A stretch of 64,000 nt of DNA from Rhodococcus sp. 06-235-1A (GCF_002258785.1 NZ_NOYI01000008.1:310001-374000), one strand, 5' to 3'; counted from the stretch's first letter, positions 24,058 through 34,679 are shown. The notes: generated from the sequence alone by a model not told the origin. Numbers and translations: made by a program.

Positions 24058-25635
24058 ATGAGCCCTGCACTCTTCGTGCAGCAGGGACGGACCCACCGCG
24101 TCGCCGCAATTGCTGTTGGCGCACTGTCACTTTCACTGATCGCCAGCGGCTGCACCGTCGCCAACTCCAACAACGGTGGAGCCGCCCGCGCAGATACTCT
24201 GCGCATCGTCCTGCCCCAGGAACCTCCGACCCTCGAAGCCTGCGACGTCTCGCTCACGTCGGTCGGAGTCGTCACTCGCTCGAACATCACCGAGCCGCTC
24301 ATGGAGCGCAATCCCAGCACCGGCGACCTCGAACCCAAGCTCGCCGACTCGTGGGAACAAACCTCCGATACCGAATGGACGTTCGCCATCCACCCCGGCG
24401 TGACGTTCAGCGACGGGAGCCCCTTCGAAGCCGAGGACGCCGCGTTCTCCATCGACCGCACAGTCAATTCGGAACTGGGCTGCAACGTCGAGGGGTACGT
24501 GTTCGGCGACGCGAACCTGGTGGTCACGGCCGTCGACCCGATGACACTGACTGTGCAGTCCCCCGAACCCGACCCCATCCTGCCGCTGCGCCTGTCGTTC
24601 GTCGAGATGGTCCCGCGCACAGCCAGCTACACCGAGCGGGTACGAGAGCCCATCGGAACGGGGCCGTTCGCGATCGAGCGCTGGGACTACGGCCAGAAGC
24701 TCTCCCTGGTACGGAACGAGACCTACTGGGGCCCGAAACCCGAGTACGCCAGGGCCGAGTACCAGTGGCGCAGCGAGGGCAGCGTCCGCGCATCGATGGT
24801 GACCAACGGCGAGGCCGAGATCGCCACGTCGGTCGGACCGGAGGACGGTGCGGGCGACCTCGGCGTGGCGTACCCCAACAACGAGACAACGGCGCTGCGC
24901 ATCCAGGCCGCTCAACCGCCGCTCGACGATATCCGGGTGCGGCAGGCGATCAACTACGCGATCAATCGCGACGGCATCGTCAAAGCACTCTTCCGCGGAC
25001 TCGGCTCGCCTGCAGCGCAACTCATCTCCGAGGGTGTCGTGGGATTCAACGAGGACCTGACGCCGTGGCCCTACGACATGGACCAGGCCCGCACGCTGAT
25101 CGACGAGGCACGGGCAGACGGGGTACCGGTGGATACCGAGATCCGTCTGATCGGACGCACCGGACAGTTCCCCAAGATCAACGAGACAGTGGAGGTCATC
25201 CAGAACTCACTGTCCAAGATCGGCATGAACGTCAAGATCGAGATGATGGACGCCGCCGGTACCGCCGAATACCAGGAACGTCCGTTCCCGGACGTCGGGC
25301 CGTATCTACTGGTGATTCAGCACGGCAATCAGGCCGGCGACTCCGCGTTCACCGTCGACCAGTACTTCACCAGTGACGGATTCCAGAGTGCCTACGGCAC
25401 AGCGGACTTCGACAAGGAGATCGCTGCTGCCGGCGCACTCACCGGAGAGGACAGGCAGGCAGCGTACGCGCAGGTGTTCGCGGACGAACCGAAGGACATC
25501 ATGCAGATGGCCTACATCGCACACATGAACGGGGTGCTCGCCAAGGCAGCCTCGGTCGACTACACGCCGGACTCGGCCACGGTCGACGAAATGCACCTGG
25601 CCGCGATGACCCGCGCCGATACCGAGAGGCCCTGA
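24058..25635 (+). CDS. ABC transporter substrate-binding lipoprotein (dipeptide/nickel family 5)
   Basis: 525 residues. A signal peptide ends in LIASGC, giving lipidated Cys32. The mature part has the family-5 features PTLEACD, ITEPLMERNPSTGDLEPKLADSWE and GTGPFAIERWD, and DDIRVRQAINYAINRDGIV in the second lobe. It binds peptides or other compounds and delivers them to the permease pair that follows; the next gene starts two bases after its stop region. GGAGG precedes ATG 24058. The ligand is unknown. Confidence 0.92.
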   Translation: MSPALFVQQGRTHRVAAIAVGALSLSLIASGCTVANSNNGGAARADTLRIVLPQEPPTLEACDVSLTSVGVVTRSNITEPLMERNPSTGDLEPKLADSWEQTSDTEWTFAIHPGVTFSDGSPFEAEDAAFSIDRTVNSELGCNVEGYVFGDANLVVTAVDPMTLTVQSPEPDPILPLRLSFVEMVPRTASYTERVREPIGTGPFAIERWDYGQKLSLVRNETYWGPKPEYARAEYQWRSEGSVRASMVTNGEAEIATSVGPEDGAGDLGVAYPNNETTALRIQAAQPPLDDIRVRQAINYAINRDGIVKALFRGLGSPAAQLISEGVVGFNEDLTPWPYDMDQARTLIDEARADGVPVDTEIRLIGRTGQFPKINETVEVIQNSLSKIGMNVKIEMMDAAGTAEYQERPFPDVGPYLLVIQHGNQAGDSAFTVDQYFTSDGFQSAYGTADFDKEIAAAGALTGEDRQAAYAQVFADEPKDIMQMAYIAHMNGVLAKAASVDYTPDSATVDEMHLAAMTRADTERP

Positions 25636-25636
25636 C

Positions 25637-26566
25637 ATGTTCAGATTTCTGCGCCGACGGATCTACACCAGCCTGATCCCGCTGTTCGTCGTCCTGCTGG
25701 GCGTGTTCTTCCTCGCTCGTCTCACCGGCGACCCCACCAGCCTGTACCTACCCGAGTCGGCCACCCAGGCGCAGCGCGAGGCATTCCGCGCCACCAACGG
25801 CTTCGACCAGCCGGTGCTGACGCAGCTGCTGGACTACTTCAAAGGCGTCGTGCAACTCGACTTCGGGCAGTCGCTCCGAACCGGTGAGGACGCGTCGGCA
25901 ATGGCACTGCGCGCCTTCCCCGCAACGCTGCAGCTCGCCTTCGCGACGATGTTCCTCGCCATCCTCGGCGCCGTGATCATCGGCTGCTGGGCTGCGTATC
26001 GGCCGAACTCGCTGGCCGATCGCATCTCGAGCCTGCTGTCGATGACGGCCGCATCCATCCCCGACTTCTGGTTCGCCATCATGGGCGTCTACGTCTTCGC
26101 CATCGTGTTCGGCTGGCTGCCCACGTCCGGCGTGGACAGCGGAATGCTCTCCTGGGTGCTGCCGATCGCCACGCTGCTCATTCGCCCGCTCGGAGTACTG
26201 ACTCAGGTGGTCCGCGGTGCGATGGTCTCGGCGCTGTCGGCACCGTACGTTCGGCTCGCGAGAAGCAAAGGGGCAGGCGATCTTCGGGTCGTCACCCACC
26301 ACGCTCTGCGCAACGCCGCCGCACCGGCCCTGACCGTCGCAGGTGACCTGATGGTCGGCCTCGTCAACGGCGCGGTGGTCGTCGAGGCCATCTTCGGCTG
26401 GCCCGGCATCGGAAAATTGATGATCGACGCCATCCTGCAGCGCGATTTCGCTGTTCTGCAGGCGGCCGTGCTGTTGACGGCGGTGAGCATCTTCGTGCTC
26501 AACATCGTCATCGATGCCTGCTATGCACTGCTCGACGCCCGGGTTCGCGACAAGGTGAAGGTCTAG
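25637..26566 (+). CDS. ABC transporter permease, DppB type
   Basis: 309 residues with six membrane helices. Starts FLRRRIYTSLIPLFVVLLGVFFL; the large external loop contains GFDQPVLTQLLDYFKGVVQLDFG, and the ATPase-contact loop is ARSKGAGDLRVVTHHALRNA. This is the first of two permease subunits of the dipeptide/oligopeptide transporter family. It follows the binding protein by one base and precedes the DppC-type subunit by eight. Confidence 0.92.
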   Translation: MFRFLRRRIYTSLIPLFVVLLGVFFLARLTGDPTSLYLPESATQAQREAFRATNGFDQPVLTQLLDYFKGVVQLDFGQSLRTGEDASAMALRAFPATLQLAFATMFLAILGAVIIGCWAAYRPNSLADRISSLLSMTAASIPDFWFAIMGVYVFAIVFGWLPTSGVDSGMLSWVLPIATLLIRPLGVLTQVVRGAMVSALSAPYVRLARSKGAGDLRVVTHHALRNAAAPALTVAGDLMVGLVNGAVVVEAIFGWPGIGKLMIDAILQRDFAVLQAAVLLTAVSIFVLNIVIDACYALLDARVRDKVKV

Positions 26567-26574
26567 GTAAGAAC

Positions 26575-27561
26575 ATGTCACTCGACTTCGAGGCACCGAA
26601 AACATCCGAACCCGAGGATGTTCCACCGCAGAGTCCGGTGGAAGCCCGCAAGGCGTCGGCCCCGCTGTGGAAGCTGCTCCTGCGAGACAGGGTCGCCACC
26701 GTCGCCGCCGCGATCCTGGTGCTGGTCTTCCTCACCGCGATCTTCGGCCCGATGCTGGTCGGTGATGCCGCAACCGATCAGGATCTCGACCGCTCGAACC
26801 TGCCACCGTTCACCCTCGACACCGGCTGGATGAACATCCTCGGCACCGATCCGCTGGGGCGCAGCATGCTGGCCCGGTTGATCGTGGCCAGCAGAACCAC
26901 ACTCTCGGTGGCCGTTCCGGCTGTGATCCTCTCGGCGATCATCGGCTCGTTCATCGGTATGTGGGCCGGTTTCCATCGCGGTTGGCGCGAGACCGCGGCG
27001 ATGCGCGTCGCCGACGTCATCCTCAGCTTCCCGTCCCTGCTGATGGCCGTCGTGGTGCTGTACGTCTTCTCGCCCAGTGCCGCGAACATCGTTCTGGTCC
27101 TGACGGTCACGCGTATCCCGATCTACCTGCGTACCGCCCGCGCCGAGTCGGCCGAGCTGCAGAGTCGGTTGTTCGTGGACGCCGCCCGAACATTCGGCGC
27201 GAAGAGCGGATCGGTGATCCGCCGGCACGTGGCCCCCATTCTGCTGCCGACACTGCTCACCGTCGCCACCCTGGACTTCTGCTTCGTCATCCTCGCCGAA
27301 TCGTCATTGAGCTTCCTGGGCATCGGCATTCAGCCACCGGACGTCTCCTGGGGCCTGATGGTCTCGCAGGGCCGCACCTACCTGCAGACCGCCTGGTGGC
27401 TCTCCTTCTTCCCCGGCCTGGCCATCGTGCTGACGACCGTCTCGGCCACCGTTCTCGCCGCTTGGGCCCGCATCGCCACCGATCCGGCACAGCGGTGGCG
27501 ACTCAATGTGCCCCGCTCCAAGCGATCACGCCTGCTCCCAGTACGAAAGGTCGTCTCATGA
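26575..27561 (+). CDS. ABC transporter permease, DppC type
   Basis: 328 residues. A soluble N-terminal stretch of about 30 residues precedes the first helix (VATVAAAILVLVFLTAIFGPML); then NILGTDPLGRSMLARLI, typical of DppC, and the contact loop DAARTFGAKSGSVIRRHVAPILLP with SFLGIGIQPPDVSWG. It forms the pore with the DppB-type subunit. Its TGA overlaps the ATG of the ATPase gene (ATGA). Confidence 0.92.
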   Translation: MSLDFEAPKTSEPEDVPPQSPVEARKASAPLWKLLLRDRVATVAAAILVLVFLTAIFGPMLVGDAATDQDLDRSNLPPFTLDTGWMNILGTDPLGRSMLARLIVASRTTLSVAVPAVILSAIIGSFIGMWAGFHRGWRETAAMRVADVILSFPSLLMAVVVLYVFSPSAANIVLVLTVTRIPIYLRTARAESAELQSRLFVDAARTFGAKSGSVIRRHVAPILLPTLLTVATLDFCFVILAESSLSFLGIGIQPPDVSWGLMVSQGRTYLQTAWWLSFFPGLAIVLTTVSATVLAAWARIATDPAQRWRLNVPRSKRSRLLPVRKVVS

Positions 27562-28577
27562 GCGCACCGGCAACTGCACCACAGCGCCCCGACACCGGCA
27601 ACGTCGCTCTGGACGTACGTGGACTGACCGTCGACCTGCGTACCCCGTCGGGCGTCATTCGCGCCGTCGACAATGTCACCTTCACCGCCCGCCGCGGTGA
27701 AACCCTCGCTCTGCTCGGCGAATCCGGATGCGGCAAATCGATGACGGCACAGGCCATCGTCGGGTTGCTCGAGCCGATCGCCGACATCACCGGTGGCTCC
27801 GTCGAACTCGGTGACGTGGACCTGGTGACCGCCAAGACCAAGATTCGACGCACCATCGCGGCCACCGAACTGGCCATCGTCTTCCAGGACGCACTGACGG
27901 CACTCAATCCCGTCTACACCGTGGGAACGCAACTGGCCGAACCGTTTCGGATCCACCGGGGCATGTCGGCCAAAGAGGCTCGCGTGGAAGCGATCGCACT
28001 CATGGCCCGCGTGGGCATTCCCGAGCCCGAATCACGCGCCGACTCGTACCCGCACCAGTTCTCCGGCGGAATGCGTCAACGCCTGCTGATCGCCATGGCC
28101 GTGGCACTGAGCCCGTCGGTACTGCTCGCCGACGAACCCACCACCGCCCTCGACGTCACCGTGCAGGCCCAGATCATGGCTCTGCTGAAGGAATTGCGTA
28201 CCGAACACGACATGGCCGTCGTACTGATCACCCACGACCTCGCCCTGGTGGCCGAGGAGGCCGACCGGGTCGCGATCATGTACGCGGGCAACGTCGTCGA
28301 GACCGGACCGGTATCCGAGGTATTCGGCGCACCGCGGCACCCCTACACCAAGGGACTGCTCGACTCGGTACCCGTGCACGCCGTCCGCGGTGAGGATCTG
28401 AAGTCGATCGGCGGCACCCCACCGGATCTTCACTCCATCCCCGACGGGTGCGTCTATCAGGCCCGCTGCCCCCTGGCCCGAGAGATCTGCATCAACACTC
28501 GCCCCCCGCTCGAATCCGTCGGCAGCGGCCGCATGTCGGCCTGCCACTTCCCGAACGAGGTATCCAGCCATGTCTGA
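27558..28577 (+). CDS. ABC transporter ATP-binding protein, DppD type
   Basis: 339 residues. Walker A GESGCGKS, signature FSGGMRQRL, Walker B VLLADEPTTALD and the switch histidine region VLITHDLALV. The C-terminal oligopeptide-transporter domain has a cysteine cluster (CVYQARCPLAREIC and later SACHF) that in this family can hold an iron-sulfur cluster. It overlaps the permease upstream by four bases and the DppF-type gene downstream by eight. Confidence 0.93.
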   Translation: MSAPATAPQRPDTGNVALDVRGLTVDLRTPSGVIRAVDNVTFTARRGETLALLGESGCGKSMTAQAIVGLLEPIADITGGSVELGDVDLVTAKTKIRRTIAATELAIVFQDALTALNPVYTVGTQLAEPFRIHRGMSAKEARVEAIALMARVGIPEPESRADSYPHQFSGGMRQRLLIAMAVALSPSVLLADEPTTALDVTVQAQIMALLKELRTEHDMAVVLITHDLALVAEEADRVAIMYAGNVVETGPVSEVFGAPRHPYTKGLLDSVPVHAVRGEDLKSIGGTPPDLHSIPDGCVYQARCPLAREICINTRPPLESVGSGRMSACHFPNEVSSHV

Positions 28578-29565
28578 GCAACTGTTGACCGTCCGCGGCC
28601 TGAACAAGACCTTCGACGTCGGCCGCGGCAAGCTCCGCGCCCTCGACGCCATCGACCTGGATCTTCGACGCGGTGAAACCCTCGGCCTCGTGGGCGAATC
28701 CGGCTGCGGCAAGTCCACTCTCGCGCGCACCCTGATGATGCTCGAACGACCCGACTCGGGCACCGTCGCCTTCGACGGCGTCGATCCGTTCGGGCTACGC
28801 GGCAAGGAACTCCTCGCGTGGCGTCGGCGAGTACAGATGGTGTTTCAGGACCCGTACGGTTCGCTGAACTCGCGGATGACGGCAGGCGACATCATCGGCG
28901 AGCCGTGGCGAACTCACAAGGGCCTGTACAAGACTCGGCGTGATCGCTCCGCACGAGTGCGTGAGCTGCTGCATCTGGTCGGCCTTCGACCGAGCGACGA
29001 GAACCGATTCCCGCAGGAATTCTCCGGCGGTCAACGCCAGCGCCTCGGCATCGCCCGGGCTCTGGCGTTGAACCCCGACGTGATCATCTGCGACGAACCT
29101 GTCTCGGCACTCGATCTCTCGGTCCAGGCGCAGGTGCTCAACCTGCTCAACGATCTGCAGAAGCAACTCGGCATCTCCTACGTGTTCATCTCGCACGATC
29201 TGTCGGTCGTCCGACACGTCGCCGACCGCGTCGCGGTGATGTACCTCGGCCGCATCGTCGAATCCGGGGCCACCGAAGCAGTATTCGAGCGTCCCGCCCA
29301 CCCGTACACCGCGGCATTGATGTCGGCGGCACCCACGCTCGACGCGTCGACCCGTGGCACGAAGATCCTGCTGAAGGGCGAGGTACCGTCACCGCTGAAC
29401 CCGCCGTCGGGATGCCGGTTCCGCACGCGCTGCTGGAAGGCAACCGACCTGTGCGCCAGTGAGGCACCCCCGGTGGCGCTCGACGCAGACGAGGCCGATC
29501 ACGTCGCCGAATGCCACTATCCGCTCGTTGCAGGCAATCTCGGCCTCGTCGCTGCCGGGACGTGA
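28570..29565 (+). CDS. ABC transporter ATP-binding protein, DppF type
   Basis: 331 residues. Walker A GESGCGKST, QMVFQDPYGSLNSRM typical of DppF/OppF, signature FSGGQRQRLGIARAL, Walker B VIICDEPVSALD and VFISHDLSVV. The C-terminal domain has CRFRTRCWKATDLC and ECHYP, again a possible cluster site. It pairs with the DppD-type subunit. Its stop overlaps the next start (TGATG), so the TauE-like permease is translated from the same mRNA. Confidence 0.93.
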   Translation: MSEQLLTVRGLNKTFDVGRGKLRALDAIDLDLRRGETLGLVGESGCGKSTLARTLMMLERPDSGTVAFDGVDPFGLRGKELLAWRRRVQMVFQDPYGSLNSRMTAGDIIGEPWRTHKGLYKTRRDRSARVRELLHLVGLRPSDENRFPQEFSGGQRQRLGIARALALNPDVIICDEPVSALDLSVQAQVLNLLNDLQKQLGISYVFISHDLSVVRHVADRVAVMYLGRIVESGATEAVFERPAHPYTAALMSAAPTLDASTRGTKILLKGEVPSPLNPPSGCRFRTRCWKATDLCASEAPPVALDADEADHVAECHYPLVAGNLGLVAAGT

Positions 29566-30302
29566 TGGCGACACACCTGAGCGTCACCGGATTCGTCGTC
29601 GTCGCCCTGGCCATCTTCTTCGCATCGGCGATGCAGGCGTCCATCGGATTCGGTATGGGCATGCTCGCTGCGCCCATCGTGGCCATCGTCGACCCCGGCC
29701 TCATCCCGGCGACGCTGATCATGCTCGCCGTCGTCGTCAGTGTGCTCGTCCTGGTTCGCGATCGCACTGCCCTCGACCTCTCGGGCGCGGGGTGGGCGCT
29801 CGCCGGTCGCCTGCCCGGTTCGGCGGTGGGAGCACTGCTGCTCGTCCTGCTGCCCGAACGCGGACTGGCGATCCTGCTCGCACTGGTGGTGTTGGGTGGC
29901 GTCGCCCTGACGTCCTTCGGCTGGGTTCCGCTGCCGCACAGACGAAATCTGGTGGTGGCCGGGGCCGCGTCGGGAATTCTGGGAACGGCCACCTCCATCG
30001 GCGGACCCCCGATGGCTCTTGTGTGGCAACGCAACACCGGAGCCGAACTGCGCAGCACCATGAGCTGCTTCTTCCTCGTCGGCTCGCTGATCTCGCTGGC
30101 GGTACTCGCGGTGGCAGGCGCAGTGGACGCCCATACCGCGACGCTGTTCGTGTTCCTGGCCCCGGCGACCGTTCTCGGTTTCCTGCTCTCTCGAGTGGTC
30201 AATCGTGCTCTCGATCGTCGACGCCTGCGCATCATCGCGATCACCGTCTCCGCCGTCGGCGCGCTCGTGCTCGTCGGACAACAGGTACTTGCCCTGAGGT
30301 GA
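29565..30302 (+). CDS. Sulfite exporter TauE/SafE family permease (TSUP)
   Basis: 245 residues with about seven to eight membrane helices. The family repeat signatures are visible as ASIGFGMGMLAAPIVAIVDP near the start and GTATSIGGPPMALVWQ in the second half. Members export or import sulfite, sulfonates or other organic anions. It is the sixth gene of the dipeptide-type ABC operon with a one-base overlap, suggesting disposal of an anion released from the imported compound. That link is inferred from position only. Confidence 0.85.
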   Translation: MATHLSVTGFVVVALAIFFASAMQASIGFGMGMLAAPIVAIVDPGLIPATLIMLAVVVSVLVLVRDRTALDLSGAGWALAGRLPGSAVGALLLVLLPERGLAILLALVVLGGVALTSFGWVPLPHRRNLVVAGAASGILGTATSIGGPPMALVWQRNTGAELRSTMSCFFLVGSLISLAVLAVAGAVDAHTATLFVFLAPATVLGFLLSRVVNRALDRRRLRIIAITVSAVGALVLVGQQVLALR

Positions 30303-30342
30303 GGGCCGTGTCACGTGTTGCATCGGTCGCAATGGGTAACCG

Positions 30343-31422
30343 GTGACGATGACTACGAACACCACGCGCGCGCTGATCGTCGGTGCCACCGGAATTTCCG
30401 GGCAGGCCCTGTGCCACGCCGCACTCGATGCAGGCTGGACCACCTACGGACTGAGTCGCAGCGGAAGTACCCCCGTCGACGGCGTCGTGCCGGTGGCTGC
30501 GGATCTGCTCGACGTGACCTCGCTCGAAGAGGCACTGAAGGACATTCGCCCCGAGATCGTGTTCTTCACCGCCTGGATGAAGAAGGACTCGGAGCAGGAG
30601 AACATCGAGGTCAACTCGGCGACCCTACGCAATGTGCTGAACGTTCTCGGCCCCCTCGATTCGGTGCAGCACGTCGCGTTGATGACCGGCCTCAAGCACT
30701 ACCTCGGACCGTTCGATGCCTACGGTGAGGCAGTGATGGCCGAGACGCCGTTCCACGAGACCGAGGACCGCCTCGACACCCCGAACTTCTACTACGCGCA
30801 GGAGGACGAACTGTTCGCCGGTGCCGAGAAGTTCGGATTCGGCTGGAGCGTGCACCGCGCGCACACCATCTCCGGATTCGCGGTCGGCAACGCGATGAAC
30901 ATGATGCTGACGCTGTCCGTGTACGCATCGATCTGCAAGGAACTCGGTGAGAAGTTCGTCTTTCCCGGCTCCGAAACCCAGTGGAACGGACTCACCGACC
31001 TCACCGACGCCGACCTGCTCGCCGAGCAGATGGTCTGGGCCGCAACCGATGAGAATGCGCACAACGAGGCGTTCAACATCGCCAACGGTGACGTCTTCCG
31101 TTGGCGCTGGCTGTGGCCGCAGTTCGCCGCGCACTTCGGCGTCGAGCCCGAGGGCTTCGACACCGAGCCGCGTCCCCTCGAACCCCGCATGTCCGACGCG
31201 GCCGCCGCGTGGAAGCGCATCGCCGACAAGCACGATTTGGTCGAAAGCGACGTCTCACGCCTCGCGTCGTGGTGGCACACCGACGGCGACCTCGGCCGCG
31301 ACATGGAATGCCTGACGGACATGAACAAGTCGAAGAAGGCCGGCTTCCTCGGCTTCCGGTCGACACCGGATGCCATCGCCTCGGTGATCCAGCGCTACCG
31401 AGACGCGCGCCTGATTCCCTAG
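30343..31422 (+). CDS. PRISE-type NAD(P)-dependent reductase (extended SDR)
   Basis: 359 residues from GTG 30343 (357 from ATG 30349). The cofactor motif GATGISGQAL is followed by TGLKHYLGPFDAYG and NFYYAQEDEL, the lysine and tyrosine blocks of progesterone 5-beta-reductase/iridoid synthase-like enzymes (PRISE). Those enzymes reduce enones, with Lys and Tyr replacing the usual YxxxK. Members occur in bacteria but their substrates are mostly unknown. It lies 40 bases after the TauE-like gene and ends at repeat copy 2. Confidence 0.82.
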   Translation: MTMTTNTTRALIVGATGISGQALCHAALDAGWTTYGLSRSGSTPVDGVVPVAADLLDVTSLEEALKDIRPEIVFFTAWMKKDSEQENIEVNSATLRNVLNVLGPLDSVQHVALMTGLKHYLGPFDAYGEAVMAETPFHETEDRLDTPNFYYAQEDELFAGAEKFGFGWSVHRAHTISGFAVGNAMNMMLTLSVYASICKELGEKFVFPGSETQWNGLTDLTDADLLAEQMVWAATDENAHNEAFNIANGDVFRWRWLWPQFAAHFGVEPEGFDTEPRPLEPRMSDAAAAWKRIADKHDLVESDVSRLASWWHTDGDLGRDMECLTDMNKSKKAGFLGFRSTPDAIASVIQRYRDARLIP

Positions 31423-31428
31423 AGCGTG

Positions 31429-31490
31429 AGAGCGGCTGCGCCGCACGTGCACGAAACTTCGTCGCCCACTACGAGTTTCCGCTCACATAG
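31429..31490. repeat. Two-hairpin intergenic repeat, copy 2
   Basis: A small hairpin, GCGGC-tgc-GCCGC, is followed by a diverged large hairpin, ACGAAACTTCGT-region paired with ACGAGTTTCCGCTCAC. It lies between convergent genes, and its right end (to 31490) covers the stop codon of xylB at 31483. The orientation matches copy 1. Confidence 0.72.
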
Positions 31491-32901
31491 CGTTGGTGCC
31501 CTCGGTCAGATCCCGCACCTCCGCGTAGCGCTCACGCACCGCAGGGGTGGGATCTGCGTCGTATGTTTTCGACGCTGCCTGCGCCCAGGTCGGCGGCTCG
31601 CTGGTTCCGGCCAGTGTCCACGCCGCCTGGCGCGCGGCACCGTCGGCGACGTACTCTCCCGGCTCTGGCACGATCACCGGAACGCCGAGAATCGCCGGGG
31701 CAAGCTCGCGAAGTGCAGCCGATTTCGCGCCGCCGCCGATCAGCAGCACCCGCTTCGTTTCCACCCCCTGGACACGCAGATGGTCGATACCGTCGGCCAA
31801 ACCGCACAGCAGCCCCTCGACGGCCGCGCGCGCCAGGTGACCCGGCGTCGAATTGTGCAGTCGCAGGCCGTGAATCGCACCGGACGCATCGGGACGGTTG
31901 GGGGTGCGCTCACCCTCGAGGTAGGGCACCATCACCAGGCCATCACTCGCCGTCGACAGTGCCAACCGAGACAACTCGTCGTGGTCGACGCCCAGCAGCC
32001 GCGCCGTCGCATCGAGGACGCGAGCAGCGTTGAGCGTGCACACCAACGGCAGTTGACGGCCGGTGGCGTCGGCGAATCCAGCCACCAGGCCCGAACCGTC
32101 TGCTGCGGCAACCGAGGTCACCGCCGATACGACGCCGGACGTGCCCACCGACACGACCACGTCACCCGGCTGAGCATCGAGAGCCAGCGCCGCCGCAGCG
32201 TTGTCCCCGGTCCCCGGTCCGATCAGTGCCCCGGCCGGTGTACGGCCGATCGACTCGTTCGGCGCAGCCACGCGGGGCAGCAAGGGATTGCGACCACGAA
32301 AGCCCAACTGCAACAGATCGGTTCGATACTCGCCGGACGCCGCAGAGAAATACCCGGTGCCACTCGCGTCCCCGCGATCGGTCGCCAAGGCGTCGAGCCC
32401 GGCTGCACCGCCGAGCTGCCAGCTGAGCCAATCGTGCGGAAGGCACACTGCCGCAGTGCGATCGGCGTTGTCCGGCTCGTTGTCGGCGAGCCACCGCAAT
32501 TTGGCAATCGTGATCGAGGCCAACGGAACCACTCCGACGGCGTCGGCCCAGGCTTGCCCGCCGTCGCCGCCGCTCCGCTCGCCCAACTCCGCGATCAAAT
32601 CGTCTGCGGCCTGAGCCGACCGAGTATCGTTCCACAGCAGCGCTTTACGGACCACGGCCCCCGCGTCGTCGAGGCAGACCATGCCGTGCTGCTGCGCACC
32701 GACCGACACCGCGGCCACGTCGTCGAGCCCGCCAGCATCGGCTATCGCCTCGTCGAGCGCATCCTTCCACCGCTGCGGATCGATCTCGGTGCCGTCTGGA
32801 TGACCGGCTCGGCCCTGGCGGACCAACTCCCCCGACTCGGCATCACGAACGAAAACTTTGCACGATTGGGTGGAGGAGTCGATTCCGGCAACAAGAGCCA
32901 C
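31483..32901 (-). CDS. xylB: Xylulokinase
   Basis: 472 residues of the FGGY carbohydrate kinase family. The phosphate-binding start [12 protein letters not shown], substrate segment [12 protein letters not shown] with LLWNDTRS (catalytic Asp in the DTRS block of xylulokinases), [13 protein letters not shown] and [16 protein letters not shown] near the C-terminus all fit. It phosphorylates D-xylulose to D-xylulose 5-phosphate. No xylose isomerase or transporter is adjacent; GntP lies about 10 kb away. Specificity for another pentulose is possible. Confidence 0.88.
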   Translation of the reverse strand: MALVAGIDSSTQSCKVFVRDAESGELVRQGRAGHPDGTEIDPQRWKDALDEAIADAGGLDDVAAVSVGAQQHGMVCLDDAGAVVRKALLWNDTRSAQAADDLIAELGERSGGDGGQAWADAVGVVPLASITIAKLRWLADNEPDNADRTAAVCLPHDWLSWQLGGAAGLDALATDRGDASGTGYFSAASGEYRTDLLQLGFRGRNPLLPRVAAPNESIGRTPAGALIGPGTGDNAAAALALDAQPGDVVVSVGTSGVVSAVTSVAAADGSGLVAGFADATGRQLPLVCTLNAARVLDATARLLGVDHDELSRLALSTASDGLVMVPYLEGERTPNRPDASGAIHGLRLHNSTPGHLARAAVEGLLCGLADGIDHLRVQGVETKRVLLIGGGAKSAALRELAPAILGVPVIVPEPGEYVADGAARQAAWTLAGTSEPPTWAQAASKTYDADPTPAVRERYAEVRDLTEGTNAM

Positions 32902-32941
32902 GGTGAGCTGGTCCTTTCCTACGCAAGTGTGATCTACGACC

Positions 32942-34639
32942 CTACCCGCGAGGGGTGGTTGCCTCGGTCACCAGCGTGCGCGCGTAGGCGATGGCCTGCG
33001 GAGTGGTGTCGAAGACGCGTCGAGCATCGTCGTCCTTGGTGGTGAACACGCCCAGCGCCGTCAGAGGACGCAGATGCTCGGTCTTCGCTCCGGAGATCAG
33101 GACTGTGATGTGGCGGTGTTCGAGTTCGGTGATCGTGTCCTTGAGGACGATGGTCCCGGTGGCATCGATTGTGGTCACCCGTGACATGCGCAGGATCACC
33201 ACCTTCACGTCCGAGACGTCGGCAAGTTCGAGCAGGAAGCTGTGGGCGGCACCGAAGAACAACGCACCGTCGATTCGGTACGCAACGATGTGTTCGCGCA
33301 GCAGGTCGCCTTCTTCCTCCGAGGTCGCGTCGAGTGCATCGAGGGGAACCTGCTCGACCGTGGCGGATCTCGCGACAGCGCGCAGGGCCAGGACGGCAGC
33401 GAACCCGACCCCGACGGCCACTGCCGTCACCAAATCGAAGACGACTGTGACGAGGAAGGTGGCCACCATCACCACGGTGTCGCCGCGCCCGGCGCGGCTG
33501 ATCGCTCTGATGGATGCGGTCTCGACCATGCGCACCGTTGTCGCCAGCAGCACCCCGGCCAGTGCCGCGAGCGGGATGTGGGCCACGATCCCAGCAGCGG
33601 AGTACATGATCGCGGCGAGAATCACGGCATGGGTGAGCGCCGCGAGCCTGGTGCGTGCTCCGGATCTGACGTTGACGGCAGTGCGGGCGATGGCACCGGT
33701 GGCGGGGATACCGCCGAACAATGGTGCGGCGATGTTCGCCAGGCCCTGTCCGAACAACTCCCTGTCGGGGTTGTGTCGTGCGCCGACGCCCATCGAGTCC
33801 GCAGCAGTGGCGGAGAGCAACGACTCCAAGGCCGCCAGCGCGGCGACGGCACACGCTGGAGCCAGCAGGGCCGTGACGTCGCCGATGTGGAAGAAGCTCA
33901 GGCTCGGGGCGGACAACGACGACGGAACGGTTCCGATGCGGGCGATGTCGAGATCGAAGAGCTGGGTGGCCACAGTCGCCCCGGCGACGGCGACCAACGA
34001 GAACGGAATCTTCGGTGCCAGACGACCACCGACGAGCATGACGACGGCGACGGCGATCGCGACTGCCGGGGTCAGGACACTCGCGTGCGAGACGAACGAA
34101 CGGGCCGCGTCGAACGCGGACTGCCACACTTTGTCGCCTTCGGCATCGGATATGCCGAGAGCGGCCGGAATCTGTTGCAGTGCAATGACAACGGCGATTC
34201 CCGCGGTAAAGCCCTCGATGACGGGAGCCGGCATGTACCGCACCGCTCTTCCGACGCCTGCGCCCGCGAGTGCCAGCAGCATGACTCCGGCCATCAGCCC
34301 GACGGCGAGCACACCGGTTGGCCCGTACTCGGCGACGATCGGTACGAGTACCACCGTCATGGCACCGGTAGGCCCCGACACCTGAAAGCGGGAACCACCG
34401 AATACCGCGGCGACGACGCCGGCGACGATCGCTGTCGTCAGGCCGGCTGCGGCGCCCAGCCCGGTGCTGACGCCGAATCCGAGGGCCAGGGGCAACGCGA
34501 CCAGTGCCACGATCAGTCCAGCCATCAAATCCGCGCCGGGTGCGCGGAACGCGGGCTTCCACTCGCTCCATCGGGGCAGGAGTGCGGATACGGCCGTCAG
34601 TGCGTCGTTCGCACGGGTGTGTTTCGTCGGTTCGGACAT
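32942..34639 (-). CDS. SulP family anion transporter with STAS domain (second copy)
   Basis: 565 residues, longer than the one at 19756. Membrane part: [46 protein letters not shown], and [28 protein letters not shown] domain: [24 protein letters not shown]. The subfamily differs from the first copy and resembles bicarbonate/sulfate SulP proteins. The start at 34639 has AGGAAG upstream; a longer frame runs into the operator. An ArsR-type operator shared with the upstream regulator gene lies 42-57 bases before the start. Confidence 0.9.
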   Translation of the reverse strand: MSEPTKHTRANDALTAVSALLPRWSEWKPAFRAPGADLMAGLIVALVALPLALGFGVSTGLGAAAGLTTAIVAGVVAAVFGGSRFQVSGPTGAMTVVLVPIVAEYGPTGVLAVGLMAGVMLLALAGAGVGRAVRYMPAPVIEGFTAGIAVVIALQQIPAALGISDAEGDKVWQSAFDAARSFVSHASVLTPAVAIAVAVVMLVGGRLAPKIPFSLVAVAGATVATQLFDLDIARIGTVPSSLSAPSLSFFHIGDVTALLAPACAVAALAALESLLSATAADSMGVGARHNPDRELFGQGLANIAAPLFGGIPATGAIARTAVNVRSGARTRLAALTHAVILAAIMYSAAGIVAHIPLAALAGVLLATTVRMVETASIRAISRAGRGDTVVMVATFLVTVVFDLVTAVAVGVGFAAVLALRAVARSATVEQVPLDALDATSEEEGDLLREHIVAYRIDGALFFGAAHSFLLELADVSDVKVVILRMSRVTTIDATGTIVLKDTITELEHRHITVLISGAKTEHLRPLTALGVFTTKDDDARRVFDTTPQAIAYARTLVTEATTPRG

Positions 34640-34679
34640 GCGACGCTTCCTGACAACTCGATCGAACCCAATGTAACTG

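Noticed and set aside
32934..34571. A 545-residue minus-strand frame in a shifted frame over the second SulP gene
   Set aside because: Composition is Arg/Gly/Asp-rich noise from the GC-rich codon pattern, and the SulP frame has clear family motifs.
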